A DNA stretch of 64,000 nucleotides, taken from NCBI GenBank assembly GCA_958510875.1, contig OY294070.1, positions 13,569,631-13,633,630 on the forward strand, in the 5' to 3' direction. The notes under the pieces are model-generated. The model worked only from the letters and a program-made list of their open reading frames with translations. It did no database searches and was not told the DNA's origin. Positions 23,301 through 35,440 of the stretch are shown in pieces. This DNA comes from Endomychus coccineus (taxonomy: Eukaryota > Arthropoda > Insecta > Coleoptera > Endomychidae). Numbering within the stretch: position 1 is the first letter of the stretch; every line of letters begins with the position of its first letter. The position numbers and the translations under genes were made by a program.

Positions 23301-25059
23301 AAGTTATCCCATATTAGACAGTGAATTTATTAATTGTATGATATAACAGATCAAAACCTCATGACATACTAGATTCCGAAATGAGACAAATTTCTTTACT
23401 GAAATTGCATACACCTTCTTTTGGCACTTGACTGCTCTCATCTGATCATACAACATGAAAGATTGTTATGATATCCCTCTTATACATTATCGGTCAAATA
23501 GGATGTGTCATAATCAGATAAAATAGAATAAGCAAAATAATATATTACACTTACCAATGAGTGCAAATCGAACTCCCCATTATTATCAGATTTTTTAAGG
23601 TATCGTTATAATATTAGTCACTAAAATGGATTATTTCTCATAAAATTTGATTGTTATTGATCAACCTCATTCAAACAGGAAACTTATATTGAATTGATTA
23701 TGTGCCAATTTTTATTTGATTGCGAATTAGAATCGAATTGCCGATAACCTTTTGGTTTTTATACACACTGTCAATTTATTTATTATTACTAAAACCAATA
23801 ACTTAGATAATTAATATTTTGAATAATAATAAATGTGATACTTTGATAGCTTTCTCATACTTAGCCAATCAATTATTGTTATCTTTTATTTATATCTAGA
23901 ACATCTTTATTTTAAAATTTATTAATAATAATTACATTTGCAATGTATTTAGGACAGAATATTGTTTTTTCCATTCGACGGTGTTTACTGGGATGGAATA
24001 CAGAGTTTGAACGTTACGTTGTTGCAATTTATATAATATAAAAGTTTCTTAAATGTTATAAATTGACCAATGATATGAATAATAACAATGTACTTACGTG
24101 ATTAACAAATATATTATATTCATCACAATTACTCTACTCTACATATTTTGCTATAATTCCAGTGACCAACAAAAAGTTTTATACCCATTTATTCGCTTGA
24201 TCACATCATCAATATTATGGATAAACTGATTTTGATTGCAAAACTATCTTGAGGGACTATTTATTTCAATTGATAAGCACTCGACAATAGTTGACCTATC
24301 TAGAACATCGTAGAAAGGTGGGCTTTATCCTCCTTTTCGAATTTTGAAACGAATTTCACGTTTGCCCATCGAATGCCTTTGTATGTCCAACGAAGAAATC
24401 TGTTTGGCCACTCTCGAAAAAAATGTTATCGAAAGAAGAAATTTTGCATACCTTGAAAATAACCATTGTAATCTTTATAGTTCATTTGCCCACTGAATGC
24501 TCTTGTTTGCCCAACCAACCATTTTTTTGCCCATGCTTCAAAAAAAAGTTAGGGATAACAGATTTTTTGTTTGACTCGAAACGTATCATTTTAGTATAGC
24601 AGTGAACATTATAGTTTTAATGCTTTCAGATGCATATAAGTTAAAAGCTGCTGTTAATTTGAAGATTTTTTTATCCCAACTTAATTCATTGTACTTGTGT
24701 CGCCCACAGGGTAAATCGAATTGCAGAAGAAATAGAGAAAAAAAAATATTAAAGAATCCGAAATTGAAACAGCAACTCCCATATATCAATAGCAATTATA
24801 AACTAATAGTTAGCACAATTACCTTATTAGAAAAATCAATTATTTTCAATAAAAATCTTTGCCTATATAAGCGCCTTTTTCTTCAATTTTTATTGCTTAT
24901 AAATTAGAGCTTTAGTCATAATTTTCTTCAAATAATACAAATGACGGTTGGTTCGAAGTTACGCTACTGGTCAATTATATGAAGGAATCATCCGAAGGAA
25001 GCGTTTATATTTATAGAAAGTGTCTCCCTACATAATTACGAAAATAGTTTCGACACACA
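23301..25059. other. Non-coding, with a LINE scrap at 24298-24345
   Basis: The scrap encodes LEHRRKVG-like sequence of the LINE family at 29.5 kb. Otherwise AT-rich sequence. 24350-24550 repeats the word TTTGCCCA..GAATGC twice. Confidence 0.45.
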
Positions 25060-25450
25060 CACGCATACCTACATTTTTTTGTCGAGAACACACCGACTGA
25101 CGTTTTTACGCTGTTGTATGAGCGGCTAATGAAAAACCGAACGCGGCGATATCGGCCGGGACAAGCGGCGTGTTTCGCTTTAGTATCGTATCATCGACCG
25201 TTTGACGTGTATTACGAGTAGCGAGAAGAGGAAAAAAAAACAAAGAAGAATAACAATGAGAGACCCGAAATCACGCAAGTCTTTAGTTCCGTTTTATCGT
25301 ATAAGATGATAACGCTACGGTAGTATCGAATTTACGTCAAGGGTGGCTATGTTGAAACACCCCGTTATTAATTATTCGATGAATGGCAACGAGCTGATTT
25401 TCATTTTATTCTAATCGGCGTGTTTTATTGCGATTACGATACAGTTGCAG
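25060..25450. other. Unique CpG-containing block, candidate regulatory element
   Basis: Words such as GAACGCGGCGATATCGGCCG stand out from the background. No frame, no repeat. Function unknown. Confidence 0.3.
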
Positions 25451-25699
25451 GACAGTCGTTAAATTTTATATCTCGTCTAGTTTATAATGTATTTTGGCAA
25501 ATAAAATGAGTACAGAATCAAATTCTTTTCGTACATAAGTTTTCGTCGTAAAATAGCCATGATCAAACAGGAAAATCAACATTGTTATTCATTGATACTA
25601 GAATGTCTTAGAGTCGATTCCTTGTGATATGTTATTTTCAAGAAAATCTAATATGTACGATGGCTGATGAACCCCATCCTCGATCTTATTTTACCATTT

Positions 25700-26290
25700 A
25701 CATGTGACAGATTGAAAACTCAAAGCCTACTGTGCCGACGTTTCGCCAACCATTACATGTGGCAACTTCAGGGCAGGCTTGAGGCTGAACTGAAATTGAT
25801 ACTTTTAGTTTCTGTAGCGTATTTGTTGTGGGAAAAACCTTCACGCCACAAAGTTCCCTGCCTTTATTTGGGTGGTCAAATCCATTCTTGCACCCGACCC
25901 AGCATCGTGACGCCAGTAGATCTGCACTTGCGGAAAATACGTTTGACACTTATCATCAAATCCTTTTCGAAAAAGCCCGAGCCCAAACTTCTATCAGCGA
26001 AAAATTCGTGAAGCTATAAAAATACTAAAACATCCAAATAATCTAAACGGTAACTCAGGCTATTACCTTTCCAACATATGGAAACCACAACGGCAGGGTC
26101 AGGTGCCAGAACGGAGTTAACCACCTGAATAAAGGGTGAACTATGTAGCGTGAAGGTTTTTTCTCACAATAAATACCGCTATAGAAACCAGAAGGATCAG
26201 TTACAGTTCATACATCAAGCCTACCCTGAAGATGCCACCTGTAGTGGCTGGCGAAACGTCGACATCAAGTCGTGCTATTGTGACACATAA
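25700..26290 (+). pseudogene. PLE family C fragment between inverted terminal sequences
   Basis: The terminus GACGTTTCGCCA (about 25738) is matched in reverse by TGGCGAAACGTCGAC (about 26250), with flanking GTGGCA..TTCAGGG also shared in reverse, giving arms of about 80 bp. Between them a frame contains LIEKARAQTSIS-like sequence, then in another frame IAKHPNNLNGNSGYYLSNIWKP. That is the typical KHxNNxN...W C-terminal end after the GIY-YIG domain of PLEs. GCGAAACGTC at a terminus is also typical. RT is absent. Confidence 0.65.
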
Positions 26291-26599
26291 TCAATATCTC
26301 ATGCTGTTGACATTGACAACGATTTGGAATAGTATCCTAGAGGAAATTTAATAATTACCAAAGAAAAGGACGCATTACTCAGAAAATAACATAGTCAAAT
26401 TAACATGCGACACTTTCACTTATGCGTTAACATTAACAGAACCTGCTTCTCCCTTTGGACTTTAAGAGTAGTTAGTTGCTGTTAGTAGCTTCCGATTATA
26501 AAGCAGATAACCTAAGATCTAAAGAGACCATTCCATATAGTCCACCGGAATTGGACCTAAAAATCGGCTGAAATGTAAAAATTTTGAGCAGCATATAGA
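26291..26599. other. Non-coding sequence
   Basis: No recognised feature between a PLE fragment and the fold-back repeat. Confidence 0.45.
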
Positions 26600-27660
26600 A
26601 CTGGATTTTTGAGAAGCTTTCGACATTTTTTGGCATTTTGGGCCTTTTTTTGCAATTTACAATAAAACTGTTCATTGTATGGGCAAAATACAAGAATCGA
26701 CTTTTGAATTTCATTTCGCCGCTAGGGCCCGCCGTAAAATTTGTTTATATATAATGTACTTTTCCGGCATTTTTTGTATTTTACGTGAAAAATATGAGTT
26801 TTGGTGAAAATTATCAAGAGAGCAAAGTTGTAGAGCGGAAAATTTACAATTTTTATATACCAAGACTTTTTTTGAAATTGCGTATTTTCACCGCTAGAGA
26901 AGGTGCGTATTTTTTTATTTTCGCTAAAAAATAATTAGCTATTATAAGCTTCCTTGTATCTTTTCGCAAAAATTGATGATTAATACTTTAAATGAATGAA
27001 AAAGAATCAAAAGAAAAAAAATACTCGAAATTCAAAAAATTGTCTAACCAGTAGAATATGTATGACCCTATATCTCATTGGCGCCTTTAAGGGGTAAAAA
27101 TAAGTAATTTGAAATACTTGCAAATTTTCCGTTCCCCAACTTCGCTCTCTTGACAATTTACACAAATTTATTTGGCGCGGTTTAGCGGTGAAAATACGTA
27201 ATTCCAGTAAAAAATATTGTCTTTGTAACATAAAAATAGTTCTGCAACGTGTCTCTCTAGTTATTTTTTACCAAAATTGGTATTTCACACATCAAATGTG
27301 AAAAATCACTTCAAAAGCTCAATATCTATAATCCGCGCCCCTTCTTTGGCGCTTTCTAGCAACACACAACTTTTGCAACACAACAATATGAAATTTTCCG
27401 TTCTACAACTTTGCTCTCCAGTAATTTTCACCAAAATTCATATTTTTCACGTAAAATGTGAAAATCGCCGGAAAAGTACAATATATATACATTTTTTTAC
27501 GGCGGCCCTAGCGACGAAATGGCCTGTGACACGAAAACAAATTATAGGAAGAAAAATATGTGGAAATGTTTGATCTTCAACAGTCAAATCCTATATTTTC
27601 CCCATAGAATGCACAGTTTCTTTGTAAATTGCAAAAAACGGTCAAAAACGCCAAAAAATA
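26600..27660. repeat. Fold-back repeat with long imperfect inverted arms
   Basis: 26618-26860 pairs with the reverse complement of about 27400-27655. Shared landmarks are TTTGCAATTTACAA, TTTCG(C/T)CGCTAGGGC, TACTTTTCCGGC and TTTTACGTGAAAAATATGA. A module AGAGCAAAGTTGTAGA.CGGAAAATTT occurs in the left arm, in the right arm and again in diverged forms at about 27120 and 27250. No protein is encoded. Probably a non-autonomous DNA element. Confidence 0.7.
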
Positions 27661-28600
27661 TACAGGGTGACCCAGAGTCCCGAAAAAGTCCAATAACTAC
27701 GTTGCTATTTGAAATACGGCCAAACTGTTTTTTTCATGAAATACATACACAACAGAGCATAATTGAAAATATTTGCATTCATATACAGAATGGTCTTCAT
27801 GAAGTAACACCTAACACACTGTTTTTTCAATGGAACACCTATACTGTGATCATTATTTCGAAAGCCCTCATAAATCTGAGAAGAATGGTATAGCATTCCA
27901 TGGGTTTCCGAATAATTAGACATTTTAGAGTTGGAAGGGGTCTACTTCAAAAAATATGTGTTAGTGTGACCTATTTCCTGAGAATTTATATGTAATTCAT
28001 ACCTGGGCCAACAACAATTATTGGAACCAATCAGTAATTCAATCGCTTACTTGCAATTAAATTAATCTATACTTTTGTTTTTTTTTTCAGTTGTGGTTTC
28101 TTTTCTCAAATATTATCATATTTCAGTAATTCATTCAACATATTCTTTAGACATTGCTATAAAATTCATGGTAAAATTCACTGAAATAGCTAGAAATAGT
28201 TGATAAACGAAATTAAGAGGTAAATGATAATTTTTTTGCTTTTGAATGCATCAATTTCTTCTATAGATCCATGATAATGAGAGGAGGCTTTGGCGCATTA
28301 TAAATAGTTGAATGTTGAATTATAATAATTTTATAAATTTTATGACGTAGTTTCCAGCTTTTTCTTCATTTATAATAAAATTATTATTATTCTAATTCCG
28401 ATCCTTTTTTGAAATTGCTTATAAATTAATAAATCACACTGGAAACAACGAAATGGACCAGAAAAAATTATGATTTCCCTGAGATTTAGATGAAAAAAAC
28501 CTTCATTAATCTGAGAAGAATGATATAACATACCATGGGTTTCCGAATTATTAGACATTTTAAAGTTGGAAGGGATCTATTTCAAAAAATCACTCTATGT
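27658..28600. repeat. Mariner-ended repeat with duplicated segment around a PLE terminus
   Basis: Begins ATACAGGGTGACCC, a mariner-type terminus. A segment of about 90 bp (TAAATCTGAGAAGAAT through TTCAAAAAAT) occurs at 27866-27950 and again at 28504-28590. Immediately after the first copy comes a PLE family A terminus (TGTGTTAGTGTGACCTATTTCC, reversed relative to 21855). The duplicated segment therefore brackets about 550 bp containing a PLE end. Confidence 0.65.
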
Positions 28601-29460
28601 TTACTGATCGAGATAAAACCGCAACTCCTATAAGACCATCAGGTTCAAAATTTTACACAAAAATGACAATTCCAATGGACTAATAGTTCCATGTTATTTT
28701 GCTCATTACGTTTTACCTAATGAACTTTTTATTATCTGGATACGAAATGATCAGTTTCAGACGGTATAGCGTTTCTTCGCAACTGAAGCCTCTGTTCGAT
28801 AATATGCGACATCGCTGTTGTTTGTTGTAGTGCAGATAGGAAAAAATAAAATACAAGCTCAAAGTATCTTGTAAATACAGTAATTCATAATTAATAGATG
28901 AGAAATTAACAGCTGCAAAATGAAGAGAAACGACGACACAACGTGCTGGAAATAAATATTGATAACTCTTCCACAGATTCAATGGCTTCAAATTCGAAAA
29001 CGGTCTAAAACTTTGCACCCGATTCGAGATGCCTGGCTGTTTTTTATAAACATCTTAAGTAGGATTAGAAGTGCGCGATCGTCGTTTATTTTGCGACACG
29101 TTCCAACGAGAGAAGGCACGATGTTCGGGGTGCGAACGGGGGGTTTCTATGAGAATCTACGTGCGGGAAGTTATCGAAGGAAACGATGTTATAGATACAC
29201 TTGTTCGCCGATATAAACCGATTATGAGGAAAAGCGGAAAATAAATCACTTTACCGGGATTTTTGCCGATTTTGTAGCATTATCTGCGATCTTTACTGGT
29301 TCTTTCGAGTGCTTACATCGGTTCACCAACCTGACGATCTGTACAGGCTGATAGTCTTAGTTGGGTTAGATCGTTTCAACTTGGTCGAGTTAAATCTTCA
29401 TAGTTAAATTGAATCAGCGATTTATATCGAGTGATGATGTTTGTCCACTTTCAATGTTCG
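28601..29460. other. Non-coding; unique CpG block at 29050-29300
   Basis: 29060-29220 carries CGCGATCGTCG, ACGATGTTCGGGG and similar words with no repeat similarity. No splice-bounded frame was found. Candidate regulatory block. Confidence 0.3.
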
Positions 29461-29469
29461 TAGAAGACT

Positions 29470-30015
29470 TCCTGAGTTAATGCTAACTTTTACCATCATC
29501 AACAGCACCCTCTTATGGGATGATCATGTGAGGTCCATTACGAAAACGGTTTCACAACAAATTGGTTTTCTATTCCGTAGCAAGAGCTCCATTACATCCC
29601 AGCAGCTCCTCATAATCTACAAAGCAGATCGCCTCCCAAACATACGTTGAAGCTCTTGGATTCTATCCAGAAGAGAGATATTCGTTTGATTGATGATGTT
29701 ACACTTTCCAGCTCATCGTCCTCTCTAGAACATCGCAGAAAGGTGGGAGATCACTCCATGGTCGGTGTTTATCAGAAATCTCGTCTGTTATTCCACCACG
29801 ACAGATTCCAGTTAGGCATACTAAACGAGTTCAAACTAGTCACCACTTCACCGTCAAGCTCAAGACCTGCTGAACTTTTTCCTACCAGACTTAATTTTTT
29901 TTATCGAACAGCGAAGTTGGGAAACTCGTTACCTAGTGAGGTTTTTCCCAACGTTAAGTTAAATTCAGTTGGTAGTGAAACACTAAAACTAAATAAACTA
30001 ATAGCTTTAATTTAA
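29470..30015 (+). pseudogene. Jockey-like LINE ORF2 C-terminus
   Basis: First frame: LWDDHVRSITKTVSQQIGFLF and SITSQQLLIIYKA, the post-RT region. A deletion of several dozen residues joins it to the next frame (29647-30015): SIQKRDIRLIDD, SSLEHRRKVG, TAKLGNSLPSEVFP, and a stop at 30013-30015. The last frame is intact for 122 codons and ends at the natural terminus. The 3' UTR with AATAAA (about 30058) follows. Confidence 0.8.
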
Positions 30016-30779
30016 CGTTTTTCCACCGTTTCTTATTTGTTTATGTGTACTGTACATAATAATAAAAAGTTGTAATATAACTTTCTGTGTTTGTGTATCA
30101 CTGTTATTTTTTGAATAGTTTTATTAATTTTTAGACCTAAATAGTTTAAAACAAAAAATTTGTTTTTTTTTCAAAAAAGCCTGGTTTTTTCAACCCTAAA
30201 TCTTAAGATATACATGGAGACATCATGAAGAAACTGATTGATACTATTATTAACAAATATAATCTTACACTTAAATAAATAATATTGTACTGTAAAAATG
30301 TTACAACGTCTAGTTTTAAGATAATTCATCTTTCTTATTGTAAATACCATATACTATATTGTAATTGGAGTGACCTTTAAGATAATTAAATGTTATTATT
30401 AATATTATGTAATAGTCCGAGCTTCCAGGCACAATAAGCATCCCATCGCGCACTTGAAATCAAAAAGGTGAAAAAATTTGTTAACTGCCATTTTGATAAA
30501 CTATTGAAATTAGCTAAAACATTAATTTCTTTGCGAAACACCTCTTCTTTTTATAATAAACTCTTATGTATAAAAATTGGTTCTATAATCGAAAAAAATT
30601 ATTTAGTTAGCCACGGTGTTTAAAAATTAGGCTTGAAATAGTAAAAAAAAATTCAATAACATGACAAATTTTTCTGAATGTAGATATTAAACTGCATATT
30701 TTTAAGCTGTTCTGAGATGCAAGCGGTTAAGTCTCACATATACCTCATGTATGGATGCTGCAATCAATGATTTTAAAGG
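30016..30779. other. LINE 3' UTR then AT-rich non-coding sequence
   Basis: The LINE 3' flank grades into AT-rich sequence. No gene seen. Confidence 0.45.
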
Positions 30780-31700
30780 AATTTGACAGCTTCCGTATTT
30801 CTCGTAGCTATTTCGAAGCGGTGTTGCCTTACAAGTGGTACCAAGTTTTCAATCATAGTTACAGCGTTGCCAATAAGGAGTAATTATGACTCGACGACAA
30901 AGAGGTCCGTTTGTTTTCTTTGTCATACTTCATGTAATCATTGCGACAAGTCAAATGGAGTTTTATGAATGACATGTTTCGTCTCCTTAGGATAATAGGT
31001 ATATGCAGTTACTGAAGAAATTTGAGTTGGGGTGTGGCCCCATATATTTGATACTAACATAAGAATAGTTTTTTTTTTTTGTACGAAACACTGAGTTGAT
31101 AGCTAATTTGTATTGTTTTTTAGATGGGATCTGTTCTATTAGACCGGAAAACTAACCATTATTTACCCCGATTTGTTTAATAATATTCAACTCTTTATCA
31201 AAATTATCATTTGACATCGGTACGTTGAGCAGTTTGTGTATGAAACTATTGTAGGTTGCTATTTTATGTTGAAATGGATGGTTTGAAGTATTGTGAATTG
31301 GCTGGTCAGTATATGTGGGTTTACGAACTATTGAAAAGTAAATTTGTTGTTAATTTTCTTAATGTTTCTTCCCCCGTTTCAATTGTGAATTTAATGTTTG
31401 GTTGAATAGTATTTATGAATTCTAGGAATGTATTCAATTGGCTATCATGCTATGATGTCGTCAACATTTCTATACCGAAATATGAACCTCTTCATACAAG
31501 AGTGTTTATGAATTTCAGTTTCCAAATTATCCATAAATATTTCTGCTAATAAGTAACTATTATCCATAGTTAATCCATTTTTAGACAAATGTATATTATC
31601 AAATTGAAAATAATTCTGTTTAAACGCAAGTAAATTGTTTTTTTCTTGTCTAAAGCAAGGGTTGTGTCTGAGGGGGTATACTAGGCAGGACACTAAAACT
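30780..31700 (-). pseudogene. Penelope-like element family D, RT and downstream
   Basis: Minus-strand translation from 31693: NYFQFDN, then KNGLTMDNSYLLAEIFMDNLE (usual GLAMGSPLSPLLAEIF is damaged), FRYRNVDDIIA (catalytic YVDD altered to NVDD), PNIKFTIETGEE, and in the next frame RKPTYTDQPIHNTSNHPFQ and NSFIHKLLNVPMSND. This order is RT motifs B-D of PLEs. The sequence to 30780 probably holds a decayed endonuclease part but I could not place motifs. Distinct from family A by sequence. Confidence 0.75.
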
Positions 31701-31741
31701 CTCAGATTCTATTCGTTTGAATGGTTATGTTGCACTTAAGA

Positions 31742-31865
31742 GTTCATTGAACTCTCTAGAACATCCTAGAAAGGTGGGCGATCTATACCGTTTCTAAACA
31801 TATTTCCTTGGTCGAGGCTCATGTTCCACCAAAAAAGAGATTCCGGTTAGGCAGAAATATTCAAA
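31742..31865 (+). repeat. LINE scrap (SLEH.RKVG segment)
   Basis: Encodes NSLEHPRKVGDL followed by sequence like that at 29720-29820. A small piece of the Jockey-like family, adjacent to a minisatellite. Confidence 0.6.
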
Positions 31866-31871
31866 AAAACG

Positions 31872-32046
31872 TCACGAAGTCCATACTTTTGTGGAGTAGT
31901 ATATGTCTCGAGGCCAGTATTTTTGTTGAGTAGTGTATGTCACGAGACCCATACTTTTGTTGAGCAGTGGACTAGCGTATGTCACGAAGCCCATATTTTA
32001 GTGGAGTAGTGTATGTCGGAGGCCTCGCATTTTTTGTGAACCAACG
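31872..32046. repeat. 34-bp minisatellite, about five units
   Basis: Units begin GTCACGA(A/G) and run CCCATACTTTTGT(T/G)GAG(T/C)AGTG, then TAT. One unit is extended by about 8 bp, and the last is strongly diverged. Confidence 0.75.
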
Positions 32047-32539
32047 TATGTCACTTTCTTAGAAAAAAAGAGCCTAAATGGTACTAATCTAGACTGTTTG
32101 AGAGACGTTTCAACATAATCGATAGTGACAAGATACCGGCTGCAAAAACTGCTGTATATTAGTGTATTCTAACTAGTAAGTTTGTTTATTTAGAATGCCG
32201 GCTATACGTGCAACGATAACATAAGTTAAACACGTTCAAGAAGTCGTATATCAGAGAATTTACAGTGTTCGTTCTCTCTCCGAACTACCGCGGAGAGTAT
32301 ATTGCCGCGATTATGGCGAGATAACGAGAAATATTCATAACGAATACACAGAATTCTTGAAGATTGTTATAAATTATATTCTAAAATGGCAAATATTAAA
32401 GCCAACTAACGCATATTGTGTAATTTATTCGAATGCTTTTGATACAGATAAGCGCGGAAATTTATAGAATTATTTAATACTACTTGATTTGCGATTCAAA
32501 ATAATATCAAACAACTTGGTTTCCTAGGATTTCGCATAA
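32047..32539. other. Non-coding; unique block at 32200-32340
   Basis: 32240-32340 is CpG-containing and unique (CCGCGGAGAGTATATTGCCG). No coding feature. Confidence 0.35.
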
Positions 32540-32870
32540 AATCCAACCAGTGGAGTGACATACTTCACCGCTCCTGAGGATTGGTGGTGGACGATCTCCT
32601 AGAGGTTTCAACCCTCAAGGGAATCCCTCACCTAAAATATGCAGATGACAAAGTCCTAATCGCTAGAGAAAAATTTGAGAATACAATACAGGTCTTAAGA
32701 TCACAGAGAAATGGTGTAAATCGGCCGATTTATGAATCAGACAACCCAAGTTTCTCCCAGATAAATTTAAGAAAGAGGATGTATTGGAAAACATAATGGA
32801 CTGCAAACTCAGACAAAGATGGACGCAGTTATCGCAATCAAAAACAAATGCCTTAGTAAATACCTAGTCA
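32540..32870 (+). pseudogene. LINE reverse-transcriptase fragment, motif C region
   Basis: The frame 32581-32796 gives VDDLLEVSTLKGIPHLKYADD with the YADD box at 32638-32649, followed by KVLIARE. In another frame come ITEKWCKSADL-like and FLPDKFKK-like pieces. This is the RT palm motif C of an R1/I-type LINE. Both ends are truncated. Confidence 0.7.
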
Positions 32871-32879
32871 CAGACGTTT

Positions 32880-33215
32880 ACTACGTTTTCGTCTTATGTT
32901 TATGTGTGCGACTGTTGCACGAGGAAAATCGCGCTGTTCTGCATTCGCCACGTTGCGTTGTGACCGAAATTTATTATTATTTGTGTTGATGCCAACGAAA
33001 CCAGAGGTCGAGACAGAAGATCCGAACGGTTACACATCGATGATAATTCATAAAATTAAAAATAGCCTGGATTATTCACGTTTTCGTGTCGCAGAAGTGT
33101 TAATAATTCCATTAATAAGCGAATGTTTGTACCTTCAAAAAAGTATTCGAAATATGTCACGATATGAAAATATTCGTTCGAACGTAAGCGACTAAGTTTA
33201 GTAATAATTTATATC
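32880..33215. other. Unique CpG-containing block
   Basis: A 99-codon frame (32896-33195) is open but its translation matches no family and lacks splice context. Words such as CGTTTTCGTGTCGC differ from the satellite that follows. Candidate regulatory sequence. Confidence 0.3.
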
Positions 33216-33224
33216 GAATATACT

Positions 33225-35440
33225 GTTTTCTTTCAGTTTTTGAATTCCAACTAGGATTTTGTGTTATACTATACTGTTCCCTTTCAGTTTATAAATTCTA
33301 ACCAGGATTTTGTGGCATAATATACTATTCTCTTTTAGTTTTCTCTAGGATTTGGTGTTATACTATACCGTTTTATCATTTGATTTTCAAATTTAAATTA
33401 GAATTTTGTGTTCTGTTTTAGTTTTCAAATTCTGACTAAGATTTTGTGTTTGACTATACGGTTTCCTTTAGTTCTTAAATTCTTAAGAGGATTTCGTGTT
33501 ATACTATCCAGCTCTCTTTTAGTTTTTCGATTATGTTCAATACCATACTATTCTCTTTTAGTTCTTAAATTCTTTTTAGGATTTTATGTCATGCTATACT
33601 ATTCTCTTTTAGTTTAAAAATTTAAACCAGGATTTTGTGCCATAATATACTACTCCCGTTTAGTTTTTGAATTCTAGCTAGGAATTTATGTCAGACTATA
33701 TGGTTCTCTTCAGTTCTTAAATTCTTAAGAGGATTTCGTGTTATACTATCCTGCTCTCTTTTAGTTTTTCGATTATGTTCAATACCCTACTATTCTCTTT
33801 TAGTTCTTAAATTATAATTAGGATTTTATGTCATACTATACTGTTCTCTTTTAGGTTATAAATTCTAACCAGGATTTTGTGGCATAATATACTATTCTCT
33901 TTTAGTTTTCTCTAGGATTTGGTGTTCTATACCGTTTCTTCATTTGATTTTCAAATTTAAATTAAGATTTTGTGTTCTGTTTTAGTTTTCAAATTCTGAC
34001 TAGGATTTTGTGTAAGACTATACGGTTCCATTTAGTTCTTAACTTCTTGAGAGGATTTTGTGTTATACTATCCAGTTCTCTTTTAGTTTTTCGATTATAT
34101 GTTCAATACCATACTATTCTCTTTTAGTTCTTCAATTCAATTAGAATTTTATGTCATCCTATACTATTCTCTTTTAGTTAAAAAATTTAAACCAGTATGT
34201 TGTGCCATAGTATACTATTCCCTTTTAGTTTTTGAATTCTAGCTAGAAATTTGAGTCAGACTACACTGTTCCATTTAGTTCTTGAATTCTTAAGAGGATT
34301 TCGTGTTATACTATCTAGTTCTCTTTTAGTTTTTCGATTATGTTCAATACCATACTATTCTCTTTCACTTCTTCAATTCTAATTAGGATTTTATATCATA
34401 CTATACTATTCTCTTTTAGTTTAAAAATTCTATCCAGGATTTTGTAGCACAATATACTATTCTCTTTTAGTTTTGTCTAGGATTTGGTGGTATTTGGTTT
34501 AATTTTCAAATTTAAATTAGGATTTTGTGTTCTGTTTTAGTTTTTAAATTCTTACTAGGATTTTGTGTTATACTACACGGTTCTCTTTATTTCTTAAATT
34601 CTCAAGAGGATTTTGTGTCATACTATACTATTCTCTTTTTAGTTTTCAAATTTGACTAGGATTTCGTGTTATACTATTCGGTTTTCTTGTTCAATTTTCA
34701 GATTCAAACTAGGATTTTGTGTTATTCTATACTGTTCTGTTTTAGTTTTTTAATTCAAATTAGGATTTTGTGTCATACTATAGTTTTCGAATTATAGACT
34801 GTACTGTTCTCTTCTAGTTTTTGAATTATAACCATGATTTTGTGTTATACTATCTATACTGCTCTCTATTAGTTTTCAAATTCTAACCAGGAATTTGTGT
34901 TATGCTATACCGTTCTCTTTTAGTATTTGAATTCTAACTATGATTTTGTGTTAAACTATAACTTGTGTTAAACAGTTAAGCTGTCCTCTGTTAGTTTTCA
35001 AAATCTAACCAGGATTTTTTTGCTATGCTATTCCATTCTTTTTTATTTTTAAAATTATATTTAGGATTTTGTGTTATACTATACTTACTGTTCTGTTTTA
35101 GTTTTTAAATTCTAACTAGGATTACTATATACTATTCTCTTTTAGTTCTCAAATTCTAACTAGGTTTTTGTGTCATACTATACTATTCTCTTTTAGTTTT
35201 TGGATTTTAACTAAGATTTTGTGTTATACTATTCGGTTATCTTATTTAATTTGCAAATTCGAACAAGGATTTTGTGTCGTATTATAGTTTTCGAATTATA
35301 TACACTACTGTTTCTCTTCTAGTTTTTCAATTCTAACAATTATACTTTACGTTTCTCTTCTAGTTATTGAATTTTATCTAAGATTATGCGTTTTCCAATA
35401 CTACTCTATTTTAGTTTTCAAATTCTAACTAGGATTTTAC
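33225..35440. repeat. 52-bp AT-rich satellite, block 1 (about 42 units)
   Basis: The unit reads approximately CTAACTAGGATTTTGTG, TTATACTATACT, GTTCTCTTTTAG and TTTTTAAATT. Length varies around 52 bp and similarity between units is moderate. A variant pair (AAGAGGATTTCGTGTTATAC followed by a TTTTTCGATTATGTTCAATAC unit) recurs at about 33486, 33727, 34050 and 34294, giving a higher-order period of 240-320 bp. Some units are truncated. Confidence 0.85.

Noticed and set aside
24602..24907. Lys-rich 101-codon frame
   Set aside because: AT-rich composition alone explains it; no acceptor/donor pair and no similarity to the missing cut exons.
32896..33195. 99-codon frame before the satellite
   Set aside because: No similarity recognised and no splice sites; treated as a unique non-coding block.
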